This document shows positions 44,896 to 56,450 of a stretch of 64,000 nt of DNA, one piece after another. Each line of letters starts with the position of its first letter. Position 1 is the stretch's first letter. A program made the translations under genes and the position numbers. Below the pieces are notes generated by a model, which saw only the letters and a list, made by a program, of their open reading frames with translations, was not told the origin of the DNA and did no database searches. Source of the DNA: Podarcis raffonei (taxonomy: Eukaryota; Chordata; Lepidosauria; Squamata; Lacertidae); the NCBI RefSeq assembly GCF_027172205.1, contig NC_070604.1, positions 107,033,851 to 107,097,850 on the forward strand. Direction: 5' to 3'.

Positions 44896-45120
44896 GGTAC
44901 CAGCAAATTGAGGTTGCTCAATTAAAGTTGACTTGGCATTCCAGTGCAACAAACCTGCTTCTGCCCCACACAAACAGAATGTTTTCAGATAAGGAAAGTG
45001 ATGGGAAAGCGCAGTGGAAGCTCTGGGATAACAATTCCTTGACGCAAACAAATCAGAAGGAATGCTCAGTAAACAGCTCACCCGGAAGCAACATGTGGAT
45101 CTGCCATAGCCTACTGTCGT
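44896..45120 (+). repeat. Interspersed repeat R3, copy 2
   Basis: GCTCAATTAAAGTTGACTTG, CACACAAACAGAATGTTTTC, GATAAGGAAAGTGATGGGAA and TGCTCAGTAAACAGCTCA occur in the order seen in the other R3 copies. Confidence 0.55.
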
Positions 45121-45902
45121 CTGAAAAATTGGGATAGTAATACTGGCATTCTTTACATGATAGGTGCAAGGATTCTTAGCCGGATAATTCCCATTGCCTC
45201 AATGTGTTGCAGCAGCACAAGGAGTTCCACTTGTGCAATAGATCTGTTTCTTCCTATCCTCCTACCCACCCACAACCTGTACCCTCCTGAGATCTGCTCC
45301 GGAGTGTTGGGGGAACCCTTAGAGCAGATTGGGGAGAAGAAGCGGAAAGGAGTTTTGTTGCGCAAGCAGAAATCCTTGCATTAATGGAACAAGTCACTTA
45401 GCTCTCCTTTGGATACAACCCAATATGTACAAAATGCCAAGATAAAGTTTTATTTTATTAGGAAGTACAGGTGTTGGGGAATGAATGATAGTCACATTAT
45501 TCAGGCAGCCTTTTTGACGCAAAACTTTTGTGCCTTATCAAGTTGGTAAAAGAGAACCGTCAGATATCATGCAAGTGAGGCTAAAGGAGAGATCTAAGGG
45601 AGACTCACCTGGTGCTCATGGCATTATCCTTCAGGCTTCAGGTTAAGACTTTTTTTTATACTTTCAGGCATTCCAATAGTTTTCACTTTCAAATAGTATT
45701 GGGAAGCGTTTCCGAACACTATAACTGAAGTTGCTGCCATGCTGGATTTTGCTGCTATTTTAATTTGGGAGCTGTGCAAATTATATGGTTTGTCTTATTA
45801 CCTTTAATTAGCTAATTGTATATTTTATTACCATTTTGTTTCAAATTACACGGTGAAGTGCTGTGGGATAAATATTGTGAAGCATGGTACACCTGAGATA
45901 AA
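45121..45902. other. Unique sequence
   Basis: No gene or repeat recognised with confidence. Confidence 0.35.
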
Positions 45903-45904
45903 TA

Positions 45905-47033
45905 CCGTATTTTTCCCTCTATTACACGCAGATTTTTTCTCCTAAAAAGTAAGGGAAAATGTCTGTGCGTGTTATTGAGCGAATGTGTGGTCCCTGGAGC
46001 TGACAAGCGCGAGTGAAGGCATAAATCAGGCAAATATCAAATCGTCCGGAGAAGGGAGGAAAGGAGGAAGTTGCTGCTTTCCTGCATTCTGCCTCAGGGT
46101 CTTACTGCCCACCCGCTTCTGTTTCCTTACTGTGTTTGCTCAAACGGAACAAAGAGCAGAGAAAACCCCTCCCCTCCAGGCAATTCCTTTCCGTGCGTCT
46201 GGGACTCGAAGGCAACATGCAGGTTGGGGGGGGGGGAGAGAGAGAGCTGGCTGGCTTGTGGGGGGGGGGGGGGACTTTTGCCTTCCTTTCCTCCCTCCGG
46301 TAAAACCCCTCTCCTGCATTCTTAGCCAGCTGCTTCTCTGCACACCCCTCTCCTTGTCGCTTCTATGTTTTTCCTTCCCTCCCTACTTAAAACGTGGTTC
46401 CAATCACGGATCCACATGGATCCTCAGGATCTTTGCATTGAGTCACCCCAAATTCACCATCAGATCACATAGCAATGATCTGATGCAAAAACAGGGCTGC
46501 AATGGTGCAAAAACATGGTTACAAAGCACGGATCCACATGGATCCTCAGGATCTTTGCATTGGGTCACCCCAAATTCACCATCAGATCACATAGCATGTC
46601 CATGGCTACAGCCTGCACCAAAAAAATCACGCACCCACTGTTGCCTGGGGCTGCAATGGTACAAAAACGTGGTTACAAAGCATGGATCCACATGGATCCT
46701 CAGGATCTTTGCATTGGGTCACCCCAAATTCACCATCAGATCACATAGCATGTCCATGGCTACAGCCTGCACCAAAAAAATCACGCACCCACTGTTGCCT
46801 GGGGCTGCAATGGTGCAAAAACGTGGTTACAAAGCATGGATCCACATGGATCCTCAGGATCTTTGCATTGGGCTACCCCAAACTCACCGTCAAATCACAT
46901 GTCTGTGGCCGCAGCATGAAGCACAAAAATGATACATCCACTGTTTCATTCAGAATTTTTTTTTCTTGTTTTCCTCCTCTTAAAACTATGTGCGTGTTAT
47001 GGTCAGGTGCGTGTTATCGAGCGAAAAATACGG
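45905..47033. mobile_element. 1.1-kb TA-flanked element, family M3, with internal minisatellite
   Basis: Ends CCGTATTTTTCCCTCTAT and the complementary GAGCGAAAAATACGG are inverted repeats, flanked by TA. The next blocks (CCTAAAAAGTAAGGGAAAAT, GTGCGTGTTA) are also mirrored inside the right end. The short copy at 49761-49971 shares these ends. The centre is enlarged by G-rich sequence and by a 154-bp tandem repeat (46391-46935). No transposase is encoded, although a 315-codon frame runs through the repeats. Confidence 0.88.
46391..46935. repeat. 154-bp tandem repeat (minisatellite)
   Basis: The word GGATCCACATGGATCC starts at 46408, 46530, 46684 and 46838, giving spacings of 122, 154 and 154. 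The first unit therefore lacks about 32 bp. Units share TCCTCAGGATCTTTGCATTG, CACCATCAGATCACATAGCA and CACGCACCCACTGTTGCCTG. Since 154 is not a multiple of 3, one frame crosses the units in different phases and stays open. Confidence 0.95.
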
Positions 47034-47044
47034 TAGGTCGTGCA

Positions 47045-47185
47045 TTGTAGAATTGGACTGCGGTTGAAGAGACCCAGGTTAAATTCCTCACTTGGGCGTT
47101 GTGAGGATAAAATGGGGAGGGGAGAACCTTGTATGTCACCTCGAACTCCTTGGAGGAAAGATGAAATTTAAATGTAATAAAGAAT
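47045..47185 (+). mobile_element. MIR-like (CORE) SINE
   Basis: CCCAGGTTAAATTCCTCACT, GTTGTGAGGATAAAATGGGG, CACCTCGAACTCCTTGGAGG and AAATGTAATAAAG: the best-preserved 3' half of this family here. Confidence 0.6.
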
Positions 47186-47870
47186 TAAAGAAATGTGGCA
47201 AACATCCGCAGGGAGTGAGTTCTTTTGCCGGGGTTTTCAGGCTTTTAGTCCTCCTCTTAGAGATCGTTTATTCTGATGTCATTCTCTGTTGGCGGATTCG
47301 CTCTGGTTTGATTCCGTATTAGATTTCAAGTTTATGTTTTATTACATGTGCAGTGTATGGTTTTAATTTCTACTTGTAAGCCACTTAGAGATTTATAACT
47401 GGTACATGCGACAAGAAAATGAACCTCTTAATGTAGGTGTCAGTCCTTATTGATAAATGAGGCCGTCCTGATTTCGTTAACATCCTGTCCCCAAATCTGT
47501 AGGTGCAATCCTGTTCGTTGACCACAATGCCAGTGCCTTGGCGACCTCTATAGTCACTGTGTGTATTCCAAATTTCTGAATGCCACATGGCTGTAGCAAG
47601 CAACAAATTCCCAACATAATCCATATGCACACACACATACACACACACACACACACACCCAGCAACTGCTTCATGTAGTGGCTGTCATGCTACATAGCAA
47701 GTCACCATCTGGATTGTACCTGCAGACCCTCTAAGTGTTCTCCTATTTTCCAGGGACAGTCCTGGATTTGCAGAAGCCATCTCAGCTTCTGATTTGATCA
47801 TGGAATGTCCCTCTTTTCCTTAGGACATTCCTATTTTCACCAGAGAAATGTTGGAGGGTATGGAGTTATG
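47186..47870. other. Mostly unique; LINE tail at 47330-47400, (CA)n at 47628-47658
   Basis: TTCTACTTGTAAGCCACTTA at 47368 resembles an L2/CR1 tail. The CA run is nearly perfect. Otherwise nothing recognised. Confidence 0.5.
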
Positions 47871-48060
47871 TGAGCCCTGAGCCAAGGAGATAAGAAACTA
47901 TACAACTTTTAGAAGACATCTGAAGGCAGCCATGTATAGGGATGCTTTTGTTTTTAATGTTCAATGTTGTATTATGCTTTTATATACGTTGGAAGCTGCC
48001 CAGAGTGGCTGGGGCAATGCAGTTAGATGGTTGGGGTTTAAATAATAATTATGGATAATT
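47871..48060 (+). mobile_element. L2 LINE 3' fragment
   Basis: ACAACTTTTAGAAGACATCT-GAAGGCAGCC, then GGAAGCTGCCCAGAGTGGCT-GGGG. This matches the end of ORF2 plus the 3' UTR of the copy at 57290-57901. Confidence 0.8.
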
Positions 48061-48157
48061 GTTGATAATGGAATAGGACATGCCTATTTTTATCAAAGAA
48101 ATGTTGGAGGGTATGTGAAGAGTCTCCAGTATGCCACTGTTGTTCTTGAGTAACTGT

Positions 48158-48520
48158 GTGGACAGGTGCTGTGGTCTAAACCACTGAGCCTCTTGGGCTT
48201 GCCGATTGAATCCCTGCAACGGAGTGAGCTCCTGTTGCTCTGTCCCAGCTCCTGCCAACCTAGCAGTTCGAAAGCACACCAGTGCAAGTAGATAAATAGG
48301 TACTGCTGTGACAGGAAGGTAAACGGCGTTTCCGTGTGCTCTGGTTTCTGTCACGGTGTTCCGTTGCGCCAGAAGCGGCTTAGTCATGCTGGCCACATGA
48401 CCCAGAAAGCTGTCTGCAGACAAACGCCAGCTCCCTTAGCCTGAAAGCGAGATGAGCGCCGCAACCCCATAGTCGCCTTTGACTGGACTTAACCGTCCAG
48501 GGGTCCTTTACCTTTACCTT
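48158..48520 (+). mobile_element. Sauria SINE, copy 6, third subfamily
   Basis: Shares the body (CAACCTAGCAGTTCGAAAGC, AGTAGATAAATAGGT, GTAAACGGCGTTTCC). It differs in CTGTCACGGTGTTCCGTTGC, GACAAACGCCAGCTCCC and CTTAACCGTCCAGGGGTCC before the ACCTTT tail. The head is worn and I see no clear target duplication, so it is older than copy 5. Confidence 0.88.
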
Positions 48521-48524
48521 TTTA

Positions 48525-49758
48525 CAACTAGCACACTTGTTTAGTGACATGGAACCTCAGACCCAGGAACTGAATGCGGCCCTCCAGTCCTCTGAAACTG
48601 ACCCTCCTTTGTACCCCAAGAGTTTTTGCCTGACTGGAACATGTCCCTGAACTCTTGCTTGTCATAATGGGTGATAGGGAGGGGTATGTGGAAATGAGCC
48701 TGCTGTACAAAGATGAAATTTGCATACATTGCTGTGCTCACTTTTGCCTTTGGCCCTGCCCACCACTTACCTGTGGCCCTTGGAAGGCTAATCAGAAGGG
48801 AACATGGCCCTCATGCTGTAAAGGTTTCCCCACCTCTATGGAGCCAAGAGTTTCAGCTTAATGTCCGTGGGATCTATGCTGACTGTAGAACAAGGCTGCG
48901 CAGACATTTTTGAAATATGAATTCGGTTGGTTTTGACCCATTTCCTTCACGGTCACCTCAGACCGATGGAAGTTGTCGCTCCCTAGGAATCCTACAGTAA
49001 ATAAGGAGTTAAGTGCTGGCAGAAAGATGCTGGAAGGAACATCTTGAATTTGTTTGCCACTAATCTAGAAATGCAGAGATTTCCTTAATTCTCAACAAAT
49101 TTTGGTCCCCCTCAACAACATATGTGGTAAAATGTTACGGGCATGTGTGGAAAAGGAGTTTTAAAAGGCTTACTTTTTCCATAGTTAAGCCCATTGTTAT
49201 CCTCCAAATTGTAATCTTATCATGTATACAAGCTGTTCCATATAAATAGACCCATGTATATTTTCAGTAGTTTCAGCTGAAACCCGTTAAGAGCAGATGT
49301 GCATATGGTTGCCTGGCAAGGATCCCTCTAAAATGTATTTTTCCGTTAGCAAAGTCCATCCCCCCCTCGAAACCATCCCCTTTCCTTCTCTGTCCTAGGG
49401 AGGGCTGGCGGGGAGGAGAGAAGAAAGGAGGAAAGTGGTTTCGTTCATGATTAGAACAAATCTCAAAATGTTTTTGAAGCTGGCTTGATTCGTGACATTT
49501 ATTTACGGGCCTTTGTGAACTTGACGTGCTGAGCAAAAGGTGCCTAGAAATTTGTTAGCCCAGGGGACATCCTTTCCCAACATCTCTGCTTCATGTTGCT
49601 ATCTCAGGCTGGGATTCTCAGGCATGATAGAGGTGTCTAAGGTTATTCACACTGTGAATAAGGTGGCTAGAGATAAGTTTTCCTTCCCCCATAGCAGTGG
49701 AACCTGGGGCCATCTGATGGAGATGAATGTTGGAAGATTCAGAACAGGCAAAAGAAAG
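48525..49758. other. Unique sequence, about 1.2 kb
   Basis: No gene or repeat recognised. Short C- and G-runs near 49360-49420. Confidence 0.4.
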
Positions 49759-49760
49759 TA

Positions 49761-49971
49761 CTGTATTTTTTGCTCTATAAGACTCACTTTTCCCCTCCTA
49801 AAAAGTAGGGGGGGGGATGTGTGTGTGCGTCTTATGGAGCGAATGCAGGCTGCGCAGCGATCCCTCTTGCTGTTCTGGCTTCTGAGATTCAGAATATTTT
49901 TTTCCTTGTTTTCCTCCTCCAAAAACTAGGTGCGTCTTGTGGCCTGTTGCGTCTTATAGAGTGAAAAATGC
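49761..49971. mobile_element. TA-flanked MITE, family M3, short copy
   Basis: CTGTATTTTTTGCTCTATAA at the left end and TCTTATAGAGTGAAAAATGC at the right, TA on both sides. Internal TAAAAAGTAGGGGGGG and GTGCGTCTTAT blocks match the ends of the 1.1-kb element at 45905. Confidence 0.8.
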
Positions 49972-50217
49972 TACTTCTTCTGTTCAGCGCATAATTAAAC
50001 TGCTGAATTCACTTTTGCCACGGCTGTGTGCGCATCAGTGGCTCAAAATGCAGCTAGGCCATTCTTTCCCTCAATTCAGATTTAAGTTGGTTTGGGGTAA
50101 AGCACACCAAACACAGCATTTCATAAGAAACAACAGTATTGATATAGGTTGCATTTAACGCTGTGCGTACACTGCTTCCTAAACCGGTAGTATATGCACA
50201 CACCCTCTGTGTAAGTG

Positions 50218-50448
50218 CAGTGAAACCTTGGTTCTTGAACTTAATCCGTTCCAGAAGTCTGTTCGACTCCCAAAACAGTTCAAAAACCAAGGTGAGGTTT
50301 CCAATTGGCTGCAGGAGCTTCCTGCACTCAAGCGGAAGCCGCGCTAGACGTTCAGTTTCCGAAAACCGAAAGACTTACTTCCAGATTTTCGGCGTTTGGG
50401 AGCTGATTTGTTCGTCACCTAAGCCGTTCAGGAACCAAGGTTTGACTG
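50218..50448. mobile_element. MITE, family M2, copy 2
   Basis: Left CAGTGAAACCTTGGTTCTTG, right AACCAAGGTTTGACTG plus TA. The GACTTACTTCCAGATTTTCG interior and the GAAGCCGCGC block fit family M2. Confidence 0.8.
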
Positions 50449-50944
50449 TATTTGCACTCAGGTGCCGGTAAGATTTGAGGCTGCTCACCAAACTCTCCAG
50501 GGATAAAGCTGCCCTTGCGGCAGGCAAAGCTTATCATTGTTTCTGAGCTACAAGCCGAAAATCAACAGATGCCGCCCCACCCCCCGTTGCATCTCCAAGT
50601 TGGGAAAAGCTTGCCCATCATCCTGCAGACATAGGTGCTCTGGCAGTGGGGGCTGGAGGAAGGTAGCAATAGGTGCCACGGATGATATCAGCATCGAAAA
50701 AGAAATGGTGGAAGTACCCTTTCCTTATGTCCTTGGTCATTTCCCATGCTGCAACAGGAAAAAGCGATAAGCAGACCTTTTGAGGTGAGCTCTCCATCAC
50801 ACCTGTCAGTGTTGTGGATGGGCAGGAAAACAGCTAAGCCCTCTTGCGCCAGACAGGTTTGGTGTGCAGGGATATTCACCGGATCCCCTTAATAACTGCT
50901 GTGTGAGCACACCTGTTACTATGCCCGCCCTCACAAATAGAGAT
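50449..50944. other. Unique sequence
   Basis: Nothing recognised. Confidence 0.35.
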
Positions 50945-51055
50945 AAACAAAGGAACCTGCTGTGGGTCAGACCATTTTTCCAGCTGCCTACTCAGACTAG
51001 CAGTGGATGACCAGGGTCTCTGGCAGAGAGCCTTTCCTCGTCACCTGCTGGCTGG
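50945..51055 (-). mobile_element. tRNA-Ala-like SINE, 3' half
   Basis: In reverse: AGGAACCTGCTGTGGGTCAG, ACCATTTTTCCAGCTGCC, then CAGGGTCTCTGGCAGAGAGC. This matches the inverted 3' half of the family. Confidence 0.5.
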
Positions 51056-51059
51056 CTGG

Positions 51060-51122
51060 CTTATTTATTTATTTATTTATTTATTTGCTTACGGAAAAGT
51101 AATAATAATAAATAAATTATTA
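51060..51122. repeat. (TTTA)n and (ATA)n tract
   Basis: About six TTTA units, a short spacer, then an AATAATAATAAATAAATT run. It may be the degraded A-rich end of the adjacent L1. Confidence 0.8.
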
Positions 51123-51124
51123 AA

Positions 51125-51645
51125 AAGTGTGCAACCCACCCCCGGGACCATTCTATTGTAACTATCCAACCTCCCAAAATTTCAACACTTCTTGTGATGG
51201 TTTGACCCCTTTCCGTTTTAACAGCACAAATTCCACAAACACCTTCCATATCTCCTCAGAATCATTTCTCCTGCACATTCCCCATCATACCTTAATAGCA
51301 CATGTTAATTTATCATTAATAGCCAAATCCCCCACCTCGTTATGCCATGCTTCCATTTTATATTATGCTTGCCCCTTCCACTTCCTAGCTATCATAATTC
51401 ATGCAACTGTCAATAAATTTGTGAGCAAGTCCTTCATAGCCTGCGAACCTTCCACCCCATCATAAATTGATAATTATGCTACCTCTGGAATTTCGGTCAG
51501 CTTTAACCCAGTGATTTCTGTTATCTCCTGAAACACTGTTTGCCTAAAAAATTGTACATATTTACACCTCCACCACATGTGAATGTAAGTCCCGTACCCG
51601 ATTCTTTTAATCTGGAGATACCAAGGTCTGATCCTGCAATCTTCT
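51125..51645 (-). mobile_element. L1 LINE ORF2 C-terminal fragment
   Basis: On the minus strand it translates as Y-I-H-M-W-W-R-C-K-Y-V-Q-F-F, the L1 zinc-knuckle region. I-T-G-L-K-L-T-E-I-P-E-V-A and, after breaks, A-R-K-W-K-G-Q-A follow. It is a different L1 lineage from the 21.7-26.7 kb pair. Several stops and shifts interrupt it. Confidence 0.8.
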
Positions 51646-52055
51646 GCATAAAATGCATGTGCTCAGATTCTGAGCTCTGGCCTCCTCCACTAATCATGAT
51701 TCGTAGTTCTGCCCTCAGGGGCTTCTCAACGGACTCAACCTAAAAATGTAAAATGTAGATGTGAAAAGAGGTGTTTGGAAATCTAAGTATCATACTGTGA
51801 TTGGTTATGGTTCATCTCTTGAGCGTACACCATATAGATGTAATTTATTTAAAATATTTTAGACCCATTTTCATAGCTAAACAGTGTCTAAAGCACTATA
51901 ACGAGAGAGAAGACAAATTAGTACAAAATTTCAAAATGTGGTTTGTCATGTTTTTGTTATGTATTTTTGTGTTTTTTATATTGTAATTTTATGTTGTGAG
52001 CCGCCCTGAGATGTACGGATGTACAATTCAAATTGTAATAATAATAATAATACCT
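51646..52055 (+). mobile_element. Unique sequence ending in an L2-type tail (51970-52055)
   Basis: Most of the span is unassigned. The end reads TTATGTTGTGAGCCGCCCTG-AGATGTACGG then an (AAT)n run, an L2-type 3' UTR. Confidence 0.5.
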
Positions 52056-52934
52056 GGGCATTACACTGAGTTACACACTTGGGTTTGTTGTTATTTAATG
52101 CCTGAACTGGCCCTTAGCCAGCTCTTGAGTTTTGTCTTGTTCGATGCCCTGATCATGAACCCAGAGTTGTGGGTACTTAATCAACGTGGTTCAGATTAAT
52201 GAAGTTTGAATCTGCAAGCCAATGCTTTGCCTGCCACATTTAATTATTTTTCCCTTTTCTGGTTTTCAGGTCTTCCTGATGATGCACACAGGTCCCGTTG
52301 CCTTGTCTTGCATCATGCCATGTCTCCAAACCACATGCTTTCACCCAGAACAAGCGGTTCTCTCCTCACTGCCTGGGAAACAGCAGCTATTTCAAAAGAG
52401 GTACTTCTGCGTGGCTAAAAATATCATGAAGTGCAGGAGGGTGCACATTAGTGCAGCAACGTCGGGGGGGGGCACGAAATGGAGTTGCTTTTCCTCGTCT
52501 GGAAAAAAACAACAACCCCCCCCCACACAGATGGCATGTCAATCAACAAGGAACCTGGGCTAATTGCTCCCAAGGAAATGGCTGATCTTGTTACTAATGG
52601 TACAGTTTCAGCTGTGTGCTAATATAATAGAATGAGGTCACAGCACATTATCAGGGCTACGTCCTTGAACAGTTGGTACCGGGAGACCTTGCATCAACTC
52701 ACGTAAAAATTTGGGAGCGGGAGCTGTGTTTTTGGAAGTTACAGAACTGTCATTTCATGAGTCAGTTGGCAGTAGTTGCTTTCTTTCTTTTTAAAGAAGC
52801 CTCTAGTCGTTTAGTCTTCTGTTTTGCTGATTTAAATGGTACTTATTGGTAAGTGCTTGGCAGTAAGTGAGCGAAGACTATAAGGTGGTGTTTGGCTAAA
52901 CAGGAGCTTATACAGCAGAAACAGGAAGTCTGTG
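52056..52934. other. Unique sequence
   Basis: No gene or repeat recognised. Short G- and C-runs at 52465 and 52517. Confidence 0.4.
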
Positions 52935-53040
52935 GCGCTCTGGTTGTTGCTGGACTACAAATCCCATCATTCCTGACCATTGGCTGTGCTGTGCTGGAAA
53001 TGATGGGAGTTGAAGTCTAACATCTGGAGGAACACACTTC
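52935..53040. mobile_element. hAT-type foldback MITE
   Basis: GTTGCTGGACTACAAATCCC-ATCATTCCTGACC on the left and AATGATGGGAGTTGAAGTCT on the right are inverted arms. Confidence 0.65.
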
Positions 53041-53183
53041 CCACCCACCCCCCAGGTGTATACAGTAAGTGGCTAGGATAGTACGTGTCTTGTGGATAGC
53101 CAAGAACAGTTTCAACAATTTGTTGCCTCTGCATTATTCCAAACATTATCTTGTTCATAGGGATGGAATCTCAAGGTTTTGAA

Positions 53184-53600
53184 AGATTTGTTTTGGCAGC
53201 CTATGGACTTCTGAGCCCAGTTTAAGGTGCTAGTGGTTATCTTTTTAAAGTCTTAGATGGCTTGGCACCAAAATACCTGAAGACCGATGCCTTCAGGAAA
53301 GGCCTTGTTCCAAGTACTCTCTCTAGCAGAGGTATGCTGTGCCTTCTGCAAAAGAGAGATCCTTTTCTGTGTTGGCCCCCTGACTTGTAACACCCTCTAT
53401 AAGGGATGCACACCTGGTTGTCAACATGACAGGCCTTTCAGCGCCGGGTGAAGAACTTCCTGCTTTTAGCTTTCCGGGTTCATATTTTCTGTTGTATTTC
53501 ATTACATTTATTCGTTGGTTTTTACATTGTAGTTCTGTGTTGTGCTAATTTTATCTGCACGCTTCTACACTGCTAAGAAATGTGGCACAAATAAGTAAAC
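53184..53600 (+). mobile_element. L2 LINE 3' fragment, old
   Basis: Degraded translation contains F-K-V-L-V-V-I-F-L-K-S-L-D-G-L-A-P, then T-F-Q-R-R-V-K-N-F-L and a GTAGTTCTGTGTTGTG-type 3' UTR. The order matches L2 ORF2 C-terminus. Heavily mutated. Confidence 0.6.
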
Positions 53601-53812
53601 AAGCGAGCAAACAAAGGTGATAGGCCCAAGAATATGTGACTTGTTTTACCCTCAGTGCCTTTTAATTGCCTTATGGAACATCATGGGCGTAGCCAGCAGT
53701 TATGGGGGGCAGGCTTCATGGGGGGGCAGAACCTCGGTTAGTTAAGTGTTTTTATTGATTTACTTGATTGGGGGGGCAGCTCCCTCCTGCTCCCCCCTTG
53801 GCTTTGGGAATA

Positions 53813-54059
53813 CAGTCGTAACTTGGTTTTTGAATGCCTTGTGACTCAAACGTTTTGTCTCCCGAACGCCGCAAACCGCAAAAGTGTTCCAGTTTGCGAA
53901 CTTTTTTGGAAGCCGAACATCTGATGTGGCTTTTGTGGCTTCCAATTGCGTGCAGGAAGTTCCTGCAGCCAATCGGAAGCCGTGCCTTGGTTTTCGAACG
54001 TTTTCGGAAGTTGAACAGACTTCTGGAACGGATTCCGTTCGATAACCAAGGTACAACTG
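53813..54059. mobile_element. MITE, family M2, copy 3
   Basis: CAGTCGTAACTTGGTTTTTG at the left, AACCAAGGTACAACTG at the right, TA on both sides. Interior GTTTGCGAACTTTTTTGGAA and GCAGCCAATCGGAAGCCGTG as in copy 1. Confidence 0.88.
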
Positions 54060-54061
54060 TA

Positions 54062-55505
54062 CTCTTCCCCGCTCCCTTTGAGGCATGTATATGAGAACAG
54101 TGAGCACAGTACAGCGGTCATGGTGTGGAGGTTGAGACCACCAGTGGCCTCATGAAACAGAGAAAGCAGGTAGTGCGTGCAGAGCTGATTCACAGTTTTC
54201 TCACCAGCAGGATTTTGCTGACTCAATCAAGAGTCCCCCCCCCCCTTTTCCCCAGTTGCTGGAACTGGAGAACGCAAAGCCCAGTTGTCTGCATGTACGA
54301 CATGAGCTCATGTGTGTCACTTCTCTGCTTTTTCTAAGATGCATTGACATGAAAGAAATTAATGTACCCTTTCATGTTTAGAAGAGAAGCTCTGTGCATT
54401 CTAATAGGCACTTGCTTATTTTAAGATTGCAGCTTCCTGGCCAAAGGCAAATGCGTGCTACACATGCTTAAAAGTGCTTGGTTCCGTTTGGCAAGGTGGC
54501 ACTTTGTATATGCTCAGATACATCTAGTTTGAGGTGTCAGAATGTTTGCTATCTGGAGGTTGGAACCCTATCTTCCCTCTGAGAGAGCAGGAACATTGGC
54601 GTCCCCCTCTGCCTATGTTAGATCTCAAAGCCAGAATGATGGTGGATATTCCATTTCCCGCTTTCCTGGGGAGAAGGATATCTAGAGACTCAAAAGGATT
54701 CCTTAAGAATGGCAATTCTAACAAGCCACACTAAAAGTGTTTTACAAAGGCACCGCCCAAATTTCCCAAAATAGGGTCAAGAATTTACCAGGGACAGGAA
54801 CCAGACTGTTGGAAATCTCTCCCATAAATGGAGACCACTGGAGTCTTGGAGTTGCCCAGAGACCAAATACACCTGTAGCATTGGTCCTTCGATGAATGGT
54901 CTAGGGTGTGATTTGTTCCATTAAATGGCATTTCTTTGTAGAGCAGATTGATATCAGGAATATAGGATCAGACTCTAGAAGAGATGAATCACTCAGCTCT
55001 TCTTTATGATAACATCCTTTCCTTCCCCCTCACCATACACCCAGCCTGCAGTCCTCTCAGATCTTGAAGAGTAAAGGGATTTTTTTGCGAAGCTGATACA
55101 GAAAGAACATGTGAAGAAGAAAAATGTTTTGTTTATTCTTTTAAAAAAGAGAGAGAAAAACCTCAATCTGGTGTGTGTTGTTTCTGAAATTCCAAGGTCC
55201 CCTGTATTTTTAAAAGGTGGTGGTTTGGGGTTTTACAAATGTTGTCCTCATATGAGTTTATTCATATGATAAATAAGATGTTCATAAATAAGATGTTCAT
55301 ACAAACAGTGATATTCTTTCCTAGCACAACAGGAGAACAGAGAATTGCCGGGCCAGAGGCTAACAGTGGAATGGCTTTCCCTGTATGGAACATCCATACA
55401 GATGCAAATCCCTGCTCAGTTTTCCCACTCCCTGGGTATACTTTGGTCCAGATATCTATTGCTCTGCTTAACCTGCTTTGACACTCGTTACAAAAATTAA
55501 TGAAG
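54062..55505. other. Unique sequence, about 1.4 kb
   Basis: No gene or repeat recognised. C-run at 54236-54245. Confidence 0.4.
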
Positions 55506-55507
55506 TA

Positions 55508-55749
55508 CAGTGGTACCTTGGGTTACATACACTTCAGGTTACATACGCTTCAGGTTACAGACTCCGCTAACCCAGAAATATTACCTTGGGTTAAGAACTT
55601 TGTTTCAGGGTGAGAACAGAAATCGTGCTCTGGTGGCGTGGCAGCAGCGGGAGGCCCCATTAGCTAAAGTGGTGCTTCAGGTTAAGAACAGTTTCAGGTT
55701 AAGAACAGACCTCTGGAACAAATTAAGTACTTAACCTGAGGTACCACTG
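55508..55749. mobile_element. TA-flanked MITE, family M1, copy 3
   Basis: CAGTGGTACCTTGGGTTACA at the left and GGTACCACTG at the right, flanked by TA. The CTTCAGGTTACA sub-repeat near the left end is present twice, so this copy is slightly longer than copy 1. Confidence 0.9.
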
Positions 55750-56119
55750 TACAAGCATCTGCCACTAACACATGATTGATTCACCTGCGCTCACGTATAT
55801 GCACGGCGCCAGGAAATCAATCAATTCAAACCTGGAAATGGCAAGAGAGAGCTGGAAAGTCCTCGTGGCTTGTGAGGAGACCCTCTCCAGAGCCTGAAGA
55901 AGTCAGTGAGCCAAAGTCTAGAAACAAATGTTTAAAAGGCTTTGTAAAAAAAAACCACAAAAAGACTTATGGGCTCCAAAATGGCGCACAGGAACTCTCG
56001 CTGCTGCTGCGGTACCCTGCTCAATAACTTTTGGGAGAGTTGCATCAGGCAACTCACCACCTTTTAAAATGCAAAACAGTTGGGGAAACTTGGGTTTAAC
56101 GAAGCACAGAGTGGTCGAG
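55750..56119. other. Unique sequence upstream of the ROMO1 retrocopy
   Basis: May include the 5' UTR of the source mRNA (for example around AAAATGGCGCACAGG at 55977), but I cannot place its boundary. Confidence 0.35.
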
Positions 56120-56364
56120 GTGCCTGTGACAGAGGGACCATATGGCCAATCCCAACCTACCGTAGTTGCTTTGACAGAGGGAAAATGGGCTTCATGATGG
56201 GCTTTGCTGTTGGTATGGCAGCAGGTGCACTGTTCGACACGTTTTCTTGTCTCAGGTTTGGCATGAGAGGGCGATGACTGTTGGGTGGTGTTGGCAAAAC
56301 CATGGTGCAGAGTGGCGGAACTTTTGGGACATTTATGGCAATTGGCATGGGAATCCGCTGTTAA
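56120..56364 (+). pseudogene. ROMO1: ROMO1 processed pseudogene
   Basis: ROMO1 is a 79-residue inner-mitochondrial-membrane protein that modulates reactive oxygen species and supports cristae shape. Here the whole coding span is present without introns: P-Y-G-Q-S-Q-P, then [20 protein letters not shown] in the single membrane helix, T-F-S-C-L-R, G-M-R-G-R, and G-G-T-F-G-T-F-M-A-I-G-M-G-I-R-C before the stop. The start codon is GTG in place of ATG. A 5-nt insertion shifts the frame after Q-P (about residue 13). A TGA at 56275 replaces the E codon after G-M-R-G-R. The 245-bp length equals the 240-bp coding sequence plus that insertion. Substitutions include C to F and G to D in the helix region. 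An AATAAA lies at 56426-56431, 60 bp downstream, as in an mRNA copy. It is a dead retrocopy, not the active gene. Confidence 0.93.
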
Positions 56365-56450
56365 TGTTACTTTTCTATCACGAAGACCAGTGCCCCTGCA
56401 AGTTGGAAGTTCTGCTATGTAGTAGAATAAAAATCTCTGCACCAAGATTG
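56365..56450 (+). pseudogene. Probable 3' UTR of the ROMO1 retrocopy
   Basis: The retrocopy probably continues through AATAAA (56426-56431) to about 56445. No poly(A) tract or target duplication is obvious, so the boundary is inferred. Confidence 0.45.
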